Assembly (NCBI GenBank): GCA_030066475.1
Contig: JASJBO010000142.1
Coordinates: forward strand, 1 to 14,060
Source: Myxococcota bacterium
GTDB taxonomy: Bacteria > Myxococcota_A > UBA9160 > PR03
Direction: 5' to 3'
DNA: 14,060 bases
In this document: positions 6,537-12,177 of the stretch, one piece after another
Layout of the letters: each line of letters begins with the position of its first letter
How positions within the stretch are numbered: position 1 is the stretch's first letter
Notes under the pieces: model-generated
Databases searched by the model: none
What the model saw: only the letters and a program-made list of their open reading frames with translations
Told to the model about the DNA's origin: nothing
Made by a program: the position numbers and the translations under genes

Positions 6537-7832
6537 GTGAACCCAACCGCCGAGAAGCGCATGCGCGAGGTGCTGCACGGGAGCCCGCTGGCCGAGCGGC
6601 TCCCGGCCGCCGCCGAGCCGCTCGAGAAGCTCGGTGCCGACGCCGGAATCGGCGGCAGCGCCGAGCCGGTGCTCGCCGGCCTGGCGCGCGCCGTGGCCGC
6701 GCAGCCCGAGATCGGCGCCTTCCTCGGGCGCCGCGCGGGGCTGCGCAGGCGACTGGCCGCCGCCGACGCGCAGACCCTGGCGCGCCGTGCGCAGGAGCTC
6801 GACGAGTGGAGCCCCGGCGACCCGGAGGACCTCGAGGGCTGTCTCGACGCGCTTCGCCTGCTGCGCCGCGAGGAGACCTGCCTCGCGGCCTGCCTGCACT
6901 TCGGCGGATTGGTGGGCTTCGCTGCCGTCTCGGAGTTCCTCTCGCACCTCGCCGAGACCATCACCCGCCGCGCACTCGACCTGGCCCGCCGCGTCGCGCC
7001 CCCCGAGCTGATCTTCTCCGTGATCGGCATGGGCAAGATCGCGGGGCGCGAGTTCACCTACCACTCCGACCTCGACCTCCTCTTCCTCTACGAAGGCGAC
7101 GCCATGCTGGTCGACCGGGCGTCGCGCGTCGGCCAGCGCCTGGTCTCGTACCTGACCACCATGACCGGCGCCGGTGTGGCCTACCCGGTCGACACGCGCC
7201 TGCGCCCGTCGGGCAACCAGGGGATGCTGGTGACGACGCTGGCGGCCTTCGAGCGCTACCAGAGCGACCAGGCCCAGACCTGGGAGCACGTGGCGCTGCT
7301 GCGCGCGCGCGCCGTCGCCGGGCACACGACGGCCGCCCAGGCGACGCTCGACCGGGTGCGCGCCCACGTGTGCACGGCCCACGCCTCGCCATGGCGCGAC
7401 CTGGCCGAGATGCGCGCCCGCGTCGAGAGCGAACGCGCCGCCGGCGAGGGCGACGAGATCCCCTTCAAGACCGGCGCCGGCGGCCTCATGGACGTCGACT
7501 TCCTGGCCGGAGGCGGCCTGCTCGAGGCCGGAGCGGCGGCGTACCCCGAGCTGCCGGCCGTGCCGGCGCTGCTGCGCTGTGCGGCCTCGGGCCCCGCCGT
7601 GGACGCGCTGCTCGCCGACTACGACTTCCTGCGCACGGTGGAGGCGGCCGCGCGCTGGTGGGCAGGGCGTCCCGTCGAGGCCCTGTCCCCGCAGGCGCTG
7701 GCCGCCACCGCGGAGCTGACCGAGCCCGGCCTCCCGCCGGGCGAGCTGCGACGCCGCCTCGCCGACACCCGACGCCGCGTGCGCGCGGCGTGGGACCGCG
7801 TCCTCGAGGCCGGCACCATTCGCGCGCTCTAG
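6537..7832 (+). CDS. glnE: GlnE C-terminal half: glutamine synthetase adenylylating domain (split gene)
   Basis: A 431-residue protein matching the C-terminal half of GlnE, which adenylylates and so lowers the activity of glutamine synthetase. The nucleotidyltransferase core is complete: IGMGKIAGREFTYHSDLDLLFLY (G164; D178, D180), VDTRLRPSGNQGMLVT, TWEHVALLRARAVAG, and the helical motif KTGAGGLMDVDFLA (D319). GTG 6537 follows the first half by 7 bases in a different frame, with a frame-0 stop at 6513-6515 excluding simple read-in. No good Shine-Dalgarno is present, so translational coupling is likely. The N-terminal part (residues 1-100) is shorter than the linker of one-piece GlnE: only the segment like LAGLARAVAAQPEIGAFLGRR can be aligned by eye before the domain. 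That fits gene fission with linker loss better than a recent frameshift. No glnA or glnB lies in the window. Confidence 0.88.
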   Translation: MNPTAEKRMREVLHGSPLAERLPAAAEPLEKLGADAGIGGSAEPVLAGLARAVAAQPEIGAFLGRRAGLRRRLAAADAQTLARRAQELDEWSPGDPEDLEGCLDALRLLRREETCLAACLHFGGLVGFAAVSEFLSHLAETITRRALDLARRVAPPELIFSVIGMGKIAGREFTYHSDLDLLFLYEGDAMLVDRASRVGQRLVSYLTTMTGAGVAYPVDTRLRPSGNQGMLVTTLAAFERYQSDQAQTWEHVALLRARAVAGHTTAAQATLDRVRAHVCTAHASPWRDLAEMRARVESERAAGEGDEIPFKTGAGGLMDVDFLAGGGLLEAGAAAYPELPAVPALLRCAASGPAVDALLADYDFLRTVEAAARWWAGRPVEALSPQALAATAELTEPGLPPGELRRRLADTRRRVRAAWDRVLEAGTIRAL

Positions 7833-7838
7833 CGGGGA

Positions 7839-7853
7839 CGCTTCACCGAAGCG
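7839..7853. terminator. Short hairpin between convergent glnE and CBS genes
   Basis: CGCTTC (7839-7844) and GAAGCG (7848-7853) form a perfect 6-bp stem with a 3-base loop in the 43-base gap between two convergent genes. No T-tract follows, so termination is plausible but not certain. Confidence 0.4.
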
Positions 7854-7875
7854 AGAGGTCCGAGGCTTGGCGGGC

Positions 7876-8307
7876 TCAAGGCTCGACGCCGGCGGTGCCC
7901 TGACGGAGACCGACCATCACGTCCTCACGCGCCACCACCCCCACCACGCGGTCGTCTTCGACGACCGGGAAGCTCTTGTTCCGCGTATCGACCAGCTTCT
8001 CGATGACGCGATGAAGCGGGGTGAGCGGGCAGACCGTGAGCACGTCGCGCGTCATCACCTGCCCCACCGGCGTCTGCATCACCTTCTCGAAGGGTGGCAG
8101 GATGGTGCTCTCGGGGAAGTCGAAGGCCCGCAGCAGGTCGAGGCTCGTCACGAGGCCCACCAGCCGATCGGCCTCGTCGACCACGGGCAGTGCATTGAAG
8201 CCGTGCTTCTCGAGGAGCGCCTCGGCGGCGGCCAGTGTCGCGTCGGCGCGGATCGTGACCGGCCGGTTCATCACGTCCTGCACGCGGTAGTCGAGGAACT
8301 CGTACAC
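7876..8307 (-). CDS. CBS-domain pair protein (second of four)
   Basis: A 143-residue two-CBS protein. The first motif covers about residues 6-70 (YRVQDVMNRPVTIRAD ... GLVTSLDLLRAF) and the second about 84-138 (PVGQVMTRDVLTVCP ... VVGVVAREDVMVGL). It is presumably a cytoplasmic nucleotide-responsive regulator. GTG 8307 is chosen because the protein then begins right before the conserved YEFLDYRVQDVM. An ATG at 8385 would add 26 poorly conserved residues and overlap the upstream CBS gene by 23 bases. The only ribosome-site-like sequence is AAGAGG 11 bases before GTG, at the end of a 10-bp tandem repeat. The gene lies 55 bases behind the longer CBS gene and is probably expressed from the same sigma-54 promoter at 9122-9137. 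It ends convergent to glnE. The fold is firm; the start is uncertain and the ligand unknown. Confidence 0.87.
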   Translation of the reverse strand: MYEFLDYRVQDVMNRPVTIRADATLAAAEALLEKHGFNALPVVDEADRLVGLVTSLDLLRAFDFPESTILPPFEKVMQTPVGQVMTRDVLTVCPLTPLHRVIEKLVDTRNKSFPVVEDDRVVGVVAREDVMVGLRQGTAGVEP

Positions 8308-8320
8308 GAGCTTCGGGGCC

Positions 8321-8350
8321 TCTTGTCGCCTCTCGTCGCCTCTCGTCGCG
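8321..8350. repeat. 10-bp tandem repeat, three copies, between two CBS genes
   Basis: TCTTGTCGCC, TCTCGTCGCC and TCTCGTCGCG follow one another directly. Read on the minus strand each unit contributes GAGAGG or AAGAGG, a Shine-Dalgarno-like hexamer, upstream of the GTG at 8307. Copy number could therefore influence translation of the downstream CBS gene. Confidence 0.6.
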
Positions 8351-8362
8351 GGTCGGGCCGAC

Positions 8363-9097
8363 TCAGTCGGACGACTTGCCCGCATCCCTGAGGCGACGAT
8401 AGCCGTCGCGCAGCTCGCGCAACAGCTGGCCTGCGGCTTCGGCGATGTCCTCGGCCGGGCCCTCCGCCTCGCGGAGCACGAGCTTCACCTTCGACTCGGC
8501 CTCCTGGAACTTGTGCTCGAGCTCCTTCCAGAGATCCCGCGCCTCCGCCTTGGCGAGGTGCGCCTGCACGCGCAGCTCGTCGCGGGCGCGGCGCACCCCC
8601 TCGAACTCGGCCTCCACCCAGCGGCTCAGCGCATCGACGCCCTCTTCCTCCTCCAGGTCGGGCGCCTCCTCGGCGGCGTCGGAGAGGAAGGCGACGCGCA
8701 CGAGGTCGGTCTCGGTCACGAGCCCCACGAGCGTCCCGTCGGGCTTGGTGACCGGTAGGCAGCCGACGCGGCGCCGCAGCATGAGGATCGCGGCCTCGCG
8801 CAGCGTCGTGTCCGGCTCCACCGTGCACAGATCGCGGCTCATCACCTCGTTCACCTCGACCGAGCGGATGAAGCTGCGTCGGTGCTGGTCGTCGAAGTCG
8901 AGCGTCCGGGACAGCGAGGCCGAGAGCAGGTCGCGGTTCGACACCACGCCCACCAGGCGGCCGTCCTCGAGCACCGGCATGTGCCGGATGCGTCCCAGCG
9001 TCATGATGTCCTCGACCAGGTCCAGGCGGTCTCCACTGGAGAGCGACGCCACCTCGGTCTGCATCACGTCGGAAACGAGTCGTTCGCCCAGGCTCAT
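8363..9097 (-). CDS. CBS-domain pair protein with C-terminal helical tail (third of four)
   Basis: A 244-residue protein. The N-terminal half is a CBS pair: VSDVMQTEVASLSSGDRL ... LVGVVSNRDLL (about 8-60) and VNEVMSRDLCTVEPDTTL ... LVGLVTETDLVRVAF (about 78-135). The C-terminal half (about 140-244) has no CBS motif. It is a charged, Glu/Arg/Ala-rich, predicted helical or coiled-coil region that starts with an acidic patch, which may mediate dimerisation or partner binding. ATG 9097 has GGAGG six bases upstream (9108-9104); a further in-frame GTG at 9166 lies before the promoter and is rejected. A sigma-54 element at 9122-9137 would place the transcript start near 9111, just before the ribosome site. 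The second CBS gene follows 55 bases later on the same strand. Role: probable energy or stress sensor; ligand and partner unknown. Confidence 0.88.
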   Translation of the reverse strand: MSLGERLVSDVMQTEVASLSSGDRLDLVEDIMTLGRIRHMPVLEDGRLVGVVSNRDLLSASLSRTLDFDDQHRRSFIRSVEVNEVMSRDLCTVEPDTTLREAAILMLRRRVGCLPVTKPDGTLVGLVTETDLVRVAFLSDAAEEAPDLEEEEGVDALSRWVEAEFEGVRRARDELRVQAHLAKAEARDLWKELEHKFQEAESKVKLVLREAEGPAEDIAEAAGQLLRELRDGYRRLRDAGKSSD

Positions 9098-9121
9098 GGC
9101 GTTCCTCCAGCTGGAAGGCTG

Positions 9122-9137
9122 TGCACGTTCGATGCCA
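9122..9137 (-). promoter_or_regulatory. Sigma-54 (-24/-12) promoter of the tandem CBS genes
   Basis: On the minus strand the sequence is TGGCATCGAACGTGCA. TGGCA and TGCA match the two halves of the consensus and the GG/GC spacing is exact; the variable C, G and T at consensus positions 6, 7 and 12 differ. The predicted start is near 9111, about 14 bases before ATG 9097. This short-leader arrangement is also seen at the CBS gene starting at 10922. Confidence 0.6.
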
Positions 9138-9224
9138 GGGCCGGGGCCGCGGTCGGCCCGCCGCACGCCGCCCGGCCCGGGGCACGCCGCCCCAACGCCG
9201 CGGCAGCGGGCCCCACGCCCGGGC

Positions 9225-10838
9225 TCAGGCGCCGAGCTCGCGGTCGACGACGGCCAACGCCTCGCGCCAGCCCGGGCGGTCGGTGGCGAGCTCCAGCCAG
9301 GCCCCGCCCTCCCCTTCGCCGCGACCTTCGAAGCGCGCCCGGCTCTCGGCGTGGAGCTCCGGGCCCGCGTCCGAGAGATCGCGGCCAGCCGCGCGTCGGC
9401 GGGCCAGCCGGTCCAGCGCCACCGCGTCGGCGCAGCGCGTCTCCACGAAGAGCGCGCGCGAGCCCAGCTCGGCGGCCAGGCCCCGGGCCCGGTCGCGGTG
9501 GGCCCGCCGCGACCAGGTCGCGTCGAGGATCGCGACGCGGCCCGAGGCCAGCACGGGGCGGGCGCGCTCGAGCACGGCGTCGTAGACGCGGTCGCGGGCG
9601 GCCTCGCTGTAGATCCCTTCGTCCAGCCCGACCGGTCCGCTCGCGACCTCAGCGCCCGCCTTGCGGACCCGGTCGGTCGCGACCACGACGCCGTGCAGGC
9701 GGTCGCGGATGGCGCGGGCCGCAGTCGACTTGCCCGTCCCGACCACGCCGCCCACCAGGACGAGCGCGCCCGGCGCGCGCGGGGCGAGCACCCGGGCCGC
9801 CAGCTCCAGGTGACGAATGGCGCTCTCGGCCGCGCGCCCGCGCTGCCCGGCGCCGATCGCGCCGTCGACGGCCGCCAACGCCGCCACCTTGGCGCGTACC
9901 GCGGCCCGATAGCAGGCGAAGTAGTCCACGACGCCGTAGAGGTCGAAGTCGTCGGCCTCGGCCGCGTAGGTCGAGAGGAAGCGCTCGGCGAGGTCCAGCC
10001 GCCCGCGGTAGTCGAGGTCCATGGCCGTGAAGGCCACCTCCGCGGCGGCGTCGATGTGCCGCAGCGAGTCGGTGAACTCGAGGCAGTCGATCACCAGCGG
10101 CTCCGCGTCATCGCGCTCGAACCACACGTGCTGGAGGTGCAGGTCGCCGTGCGAATCGACCGCCCGCCCGGCCAGTCGGCGACGCTCGAAGCGGTCGCGG
10201 TGCGTCAACGCGAAGGCGCCGGCCCGGCGACGGCCCTCCTCCAGAAGCGCGCCGGCCTCCGCCAGCTCCGCGTCCGCGACGACCGCGAAGCTCTCCTCGA
10301 GCGGTCGGGTGCACCGCGCCCACCACCCCTGCGTGTCGAAGGGAGCCGGGACACCGAGCCCGTGGGCGCCGTGAAAGCGCGCCAGCCGGACGGCGAGCCG
10401 GTCGAGCAGCTCGCCGTCGAGTCGCCCGGCCTCGAGGAGGCTCAACGCGTCGCGGCCTTCGGGCAGCCGCCGCATCACCACGCAGTGCTCCGGCACCTCG
10501 CCGCCGGCCACCGCCGCGAGCTCCTCGCCCGGGGCTCCGACCTCGGGCCGTCCGTTCCGCATGAGGAGCGGCGCCACACCGAAGTAGACGTCGGGGGCGA
10601 GGCGGCGATTGAGCGCCACCTCGCGCAGGCAGTCGGCGTTTCGCTGCTCGCGGGTGACGAAGCAGACGAAGCCGAGGTCGACCGGCTTGCGGAACTTGTA
10701 GACACGCTCACCGGTCAGGAAGACGTGCGAGAGATGGGTCTGCACCCACTCCACGCCCGCGGCCGCACTCGCGTCGAGGGGGTGCGCGGCGGGCTCCGCC
10801 AGGCGCGAGAGCTCCAGCGCGGCTGCGGGGACCGTCAC
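9225..10838 (-). CDS. Fused APH-like kinase and P-loop ATPase (COG2187/COG0645 type)
   Basis: A 537-residue two-domain protein. Residues 1-340 resemble aminoglycoside phosphotransferase/choline-kinase folds of the COG2187 type: a catalytic loop SHGDLHLQHVW (H230, D232) and a metal-binding strand VIDCLEFTDSLRHIDAAAE. Residues 355-537 form a P-loop kinase-like ATPase with Walker A GGVVGTGKST (GTGKS 367-371) and LDATWSRRAHR (D439) as the second motif. The family is annotated as aminoglycoside phosphotransferase/ATP-binding, but no member's natural substrate is known to me and resistance should not be assumed. Mycobacterium tuberculosis Rv2004c, a DosR-regulon protein, has this layout. GTG 10838 is chosen because GGAAGGG lies 5-6 bases upstream; an upstream GTG at 10898 would sit within the divergent sigma-54 promoter. 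It is divergent from the fourth CBS gene with an 83-base gap, and no promoter of its own is recognised. Confidence 0.88.
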   Translation of the reverse strand: MTVPAAALELSRLAEPAAHPLDASAAAGVEWVQTHLSHVFLTGERVYKFRKPVDLGFVCFVTREQRNADCLREVALNRRLAPDVYFGVAPLLMRNGRPEVGAPGEELAAVAGGEVPEHCVVMRRLPEGRDALSLLEAGRLDGELLDRLAVRLARFHGAHGLGVPAPFDTQGWWARCTRPLEESFAVVADAELAEAGALLEEGRRRAGAFALTHRDRFERRRLAGRAVDSHGDLHLQHVWFERDDAEPLVIDCLEFTDSLRHIDAAAEVAFTAMDLDYRGRLDLAERFLSTYAAEADDFDLYGVVDYFACYRAAVRAKVAALAAVDGAIGAGQRGRAAESAIRHLELAARVLAPRAPGALVLVGGVVGTGKSTAARAIRDRLHGVVVATDRVRKAGAEVASGPVGLDEGIYSEAARDRVYDAVLERARPVLASGRVAILDATWSRRAHRDRARGLAAELGSRALFVETRCADAVALDRLARRRAAGRDLSDAGPELHAESRARFEGRGEGEGGAWLELATDRPGWREALAVVDRELGA

Positions 10839-10843
10839 GCCGG

Positions 10844-10850
10844 CCCTTCC
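10844..10850 (-). promoter_or_regulatory. Shine-Dalgarno of the kinase-ATPase gene fixing GTG 10838
   Basis: GGAAGGG on the minus strand ends about 5 bases before GTG 10838. It selects this GTG over the upstream in-frame start at 10898. Confidence 0.5.
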
Positions 10851-10881
10851 CGGGTCGCTTTCCGGCGCGGGACGGGTGCAA

Positions 10882-10897
10882 TGGCACGGGGCGTGCA
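10882..10897 (+). promoter_or_regulatory. Sigma-54 (-24/-12) promoter of the fourth CBS gene
   Basis: TGGCACGGGGCGTGCA matches every defined consensus base except G for the first T of the -12 block, with exact GG/GC spacing. The predicted start is near 10908, immediately ahead of the Shine-Dalgarno AGGAGG at 10910-10915. The element contains the perfect inverted repeat GCACG-GGG-CGTGC. Confidence 0.8.
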
Positions 10898-10921
10898 AAC
10901 ATTGCGCGCAGGAGGACGATC

Positions 10922-11395
10922 ATGAGCAAGACGGCCCGAGAAGTGATGCAGACCGGAGTGGTGACCCTCTCCCCCGACGACCCGCTGCACGTGGCGCAGC
11001 AGCTCTTCTACGAAGAGGGCATCCACGGCGCGCCGGTGGTCGACGATCTGGGCCGCGTGGTGGGCGTCCTCTCGAGCACCGACGTGCTCCGGGCCGTGCT
11101 CGAAGCCAAGGAGGTCGACCCCTCGGAGCCGGCTACCTACCGGGCCGATCTCGACGACGCCTTCGGCGCCTGGCACATGGCTCCCGCGGACTTCAAGGAG
11201 CGCGTACGCGACGCGGTGGTCTCGGAGTACATGACCGAGAGCTCCGTCGAGGTCGCGCCCGACACCTCGGTCCCGCAGCTCGCGAAGCTGATGCGCGAGA
11301 ACGGCATCCACCGCGTGATCGTCGTCGAGGACGGAGCTCTCCAGGGCATCGTCACGACCTTCGACCTGGTCGGTCTGCTCGAGCAGGGCGCCTGA
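10922..11395 (+). CDS. CBS-domain pair protein (fourth of four)
   Basis: A 157-residue protein with two CBS motifs. The first covers about residues 4-60 (AREVMQTGVVTLSPDDPLHVA ... VVGVLSSTDVLRAVL) and the second about 98-153 (VSEYMTESSVEVAPDTSVPQLA ... GIVTTFDLVGLL). They are separated by a 35-residue insert with a Trp-His-Met stretch. The layout resembles hypoxia-response two-CBS proteins such as mycobacterial Hrp1, although sequence orthology was not tested. ATG 10922 has a strong AGGAGG six bases upstream. The sigma-54 promoter at 10882-10897 lies directly before it, so expression should depend on RpoN and an activator. The gene is divergent from the kinase-ATPase and convergent with uspA, separated from the latter by a 21-bp tandem repeat. 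Probably a cytoplasmic nucleotide sensor; ligand unknown. Confidence 0.9.
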   Translation: MSKTAREVMQTGVVTLSPDDPLHVAQQLFYEEGIHGAPVVDDLGRVVGVLSSTDVLRAVLEAKEVDPSEPATYRADLDDAFGAWHMAPADFKERVRDAVVSEYMTESSVEVAPDTSVPQLAKLMRENGIHRVIVVEDGALQGIVTTFDLVGLLEQGA

Positions 11396-11406
11396 GGAAC
11401 GGCCCC

Positions 11407-11478
11407 GCCGCCCCGAAGCGTCGCTCGGCCGCCCCGAAGCGTCGCTCGGCCGCCCCGAAGCGTCGCTCGGCCGCCCCG
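11407..11478. repeat. 21-bp tandem repeat, three full copies plus a partial, between a CBS gene and uspA
   Basis: Units start at 11407, 11428 and 11449 and are identical; the first 9 bases of a fourth follow at 11470. Each unit contains CCGAAGCGTCGCTCGG, which can fold as CCG-(A)-AGC / GCT-CGG with a GTC loop and one bulged A. The array sits between two convergent genes, so it may act as a set of weak hairpins in both transcripts. The absence of spacers excludes CRISPR. Confidence 0.85.
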
Positions 11479-11487
11479 GGTGGCGGC

Positions 11488-11940
11488 TCACTCGTCGTCG
11501 GGGTGCTTGACGGTGAGCACGGGGCACGGCGCGGTGCGCAGAGTGCGCTCGGCGACGCTGCCGAGCAGCACGTGCTTGATGCCGGAGAGCCCTCGGGTTC
11601 CCATCACGATCAGGTCGGCCCCGACCTCCTCGGCCGTCTCGGCAATCGCGATCGACGGGAACATCGACGACAGGTGCACCTGCACCTCGGCCCCACCGGC
11701 GGCGGCCTTCTGGCGCCAGGACTCGAGCTGGCGGGACGCCGCCTCGCGGATGTCCTTGTCGAAGCTCTCGGGCATCACGATGCCGTACGGCGACACGCCC
11801 ACCGGCTGGACCTGGTAGCAGTGCAGGAGGTGCAGCTTCGCCCCACCGAAGGCCTTGGCGACGTCGACGGCCATGTCGAGGGCGTGGGCGGAGTGGTCGG
11901 AGAAGTCGACCGGTACGAGGATCGTCTGGATCTGGGTCAT
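11488..11940 (-). CDS. uspA: Universal stress protein, UspA family, ATP-binding type
   Basis: A 150-residue single-domain cytoplasmic Usp. The N-terminal strand TILVPVDFSDHSAHAL (D12) and the C-terminal nucleotide motif G-x2-G-x9-G-S (G114, G117, G127, S128: GTRGLSGIKHVLLGS) are complete, which marks the ATP-binding subgroup. It ends in TAPCPVLTVKHPDDE, typical for the family. Usp proteins promote survival in growth arrest, hypoxia or oxidative stress, with varied mechanisms. ATG 11940 has AGGAGG 7 bases upstream (11953-11948). A near-consensus sigma-54 promoter at 12052-12067 gives a leader of about 100 bases containing the palindrome CGGGATCCCG (11982-11991). The gene is divergent from the hemerythrin-like gene, which has its own sigma-54 element. 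The symbol is generic; the paralogue is not assigned. Confidence 0.93.
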   Translation of the reverse strand: MTQIQTILVPVDFSDHSAHALDMAVDVAKAFGGAKLHLLHCYQVQPVGVSPYGIVMPESFDKDIREAASRQLESWRQKAAAGGAEVQVHLSSMFPSIAIAETAEEVGADLIVMGTRGLSGIKHVLLGSVAERTLRTAPCPVLTVKHPDDE

Positions 11941-12051
11941 TGAGCGGCCTCCTGTTCCGACGCCGGACCCTTCTCGCTCATCGGGATCCCGGCCCTTCGC
12001 TCGGCTGCGCCTCGACCGGCCCTCACCGGCGTTCCATGCCGACGTACCGTT

Positions 12052-12067
12052 AGCACGCGCCGTGCCA
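12052..12067 (-). promoter_or_regulatory. Sigma-54 (-24/-12) promoter of uspA
   Basis: On the minus strand the sequence is TGGCACGGCGCGTGCT. It matches all defined consensus bases except G for the first T of the -12 block, with exact spacing. It is almost identical to the element before the CBS gene at 10922. The predicted start is near 12041. It includes the perfect inverted repeat GCACG-GCG-CGTGC. Confidence 0.78.
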
Positions 12068-12096
12068 AACTCGCGGGGGCGGGAAGCCCCAATTTC

Positions 12097-12112
12097 CGGC
12101 TCGGATCTTGCA
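12097..12112 (+). promoter_or_regulatory. Sigma-54 (-24/-12) promoter of the hemerythrin-like gene
   Basis: CGGCTCGGATCTTGCA has the exact GG/GC spacing, a perfect TTGCA -12 block and CG at positions 6-7. Two -24 positions differ (C for T, T for A). The predicted start is near 12123, giving a leader of about 55 bases. Its -24 element is only 30 bases from the -24 element of the divergent uspA promoter. Confidence 0.6.
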
Positions 12113-12177
12113 GTTCTTCGTGGCATGCTTTCGGGACGAACCACGCCCGAGCACCCGCACCGGGGGGAGGGAACGCC

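Noticed and set aside
6505..6545. Calling glnE a pseudogene because of the stop at 6527
   Set aside because: Both halves are complete domains with intact catalytic motifs, and the linker is shortened, so two functional genes are more likely than decay.
9225..10838. Aminoglycoside resistance gene
   Set aside because: The APH-like fold is shared by many small-molecule kinases; the fusion to a P-loop ATPase and the stress-gene context argue against a resistance role.
8445..10925. Very long open frame on the plus strand opposite the CBS and kinase-ATPase genes
   Set aside because: It mirrors two well-supported minus-strand genes, has Arg/Pro/Ala-rich composition typical of antisense frames in GC-rich DNA, and shows no domain.
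11407..11478. CRISPR-like repeat array
   Set aside because: Units abut each other with no spacers, so this is a simple tandem repeat.
11982..11991. CGGGATCCCG palindrome in the uspA leader as an activator site
   Set aside because: It is a single short palindrome without a second copy or a recognised consensus; GC-rich palindromes of this length are common here.
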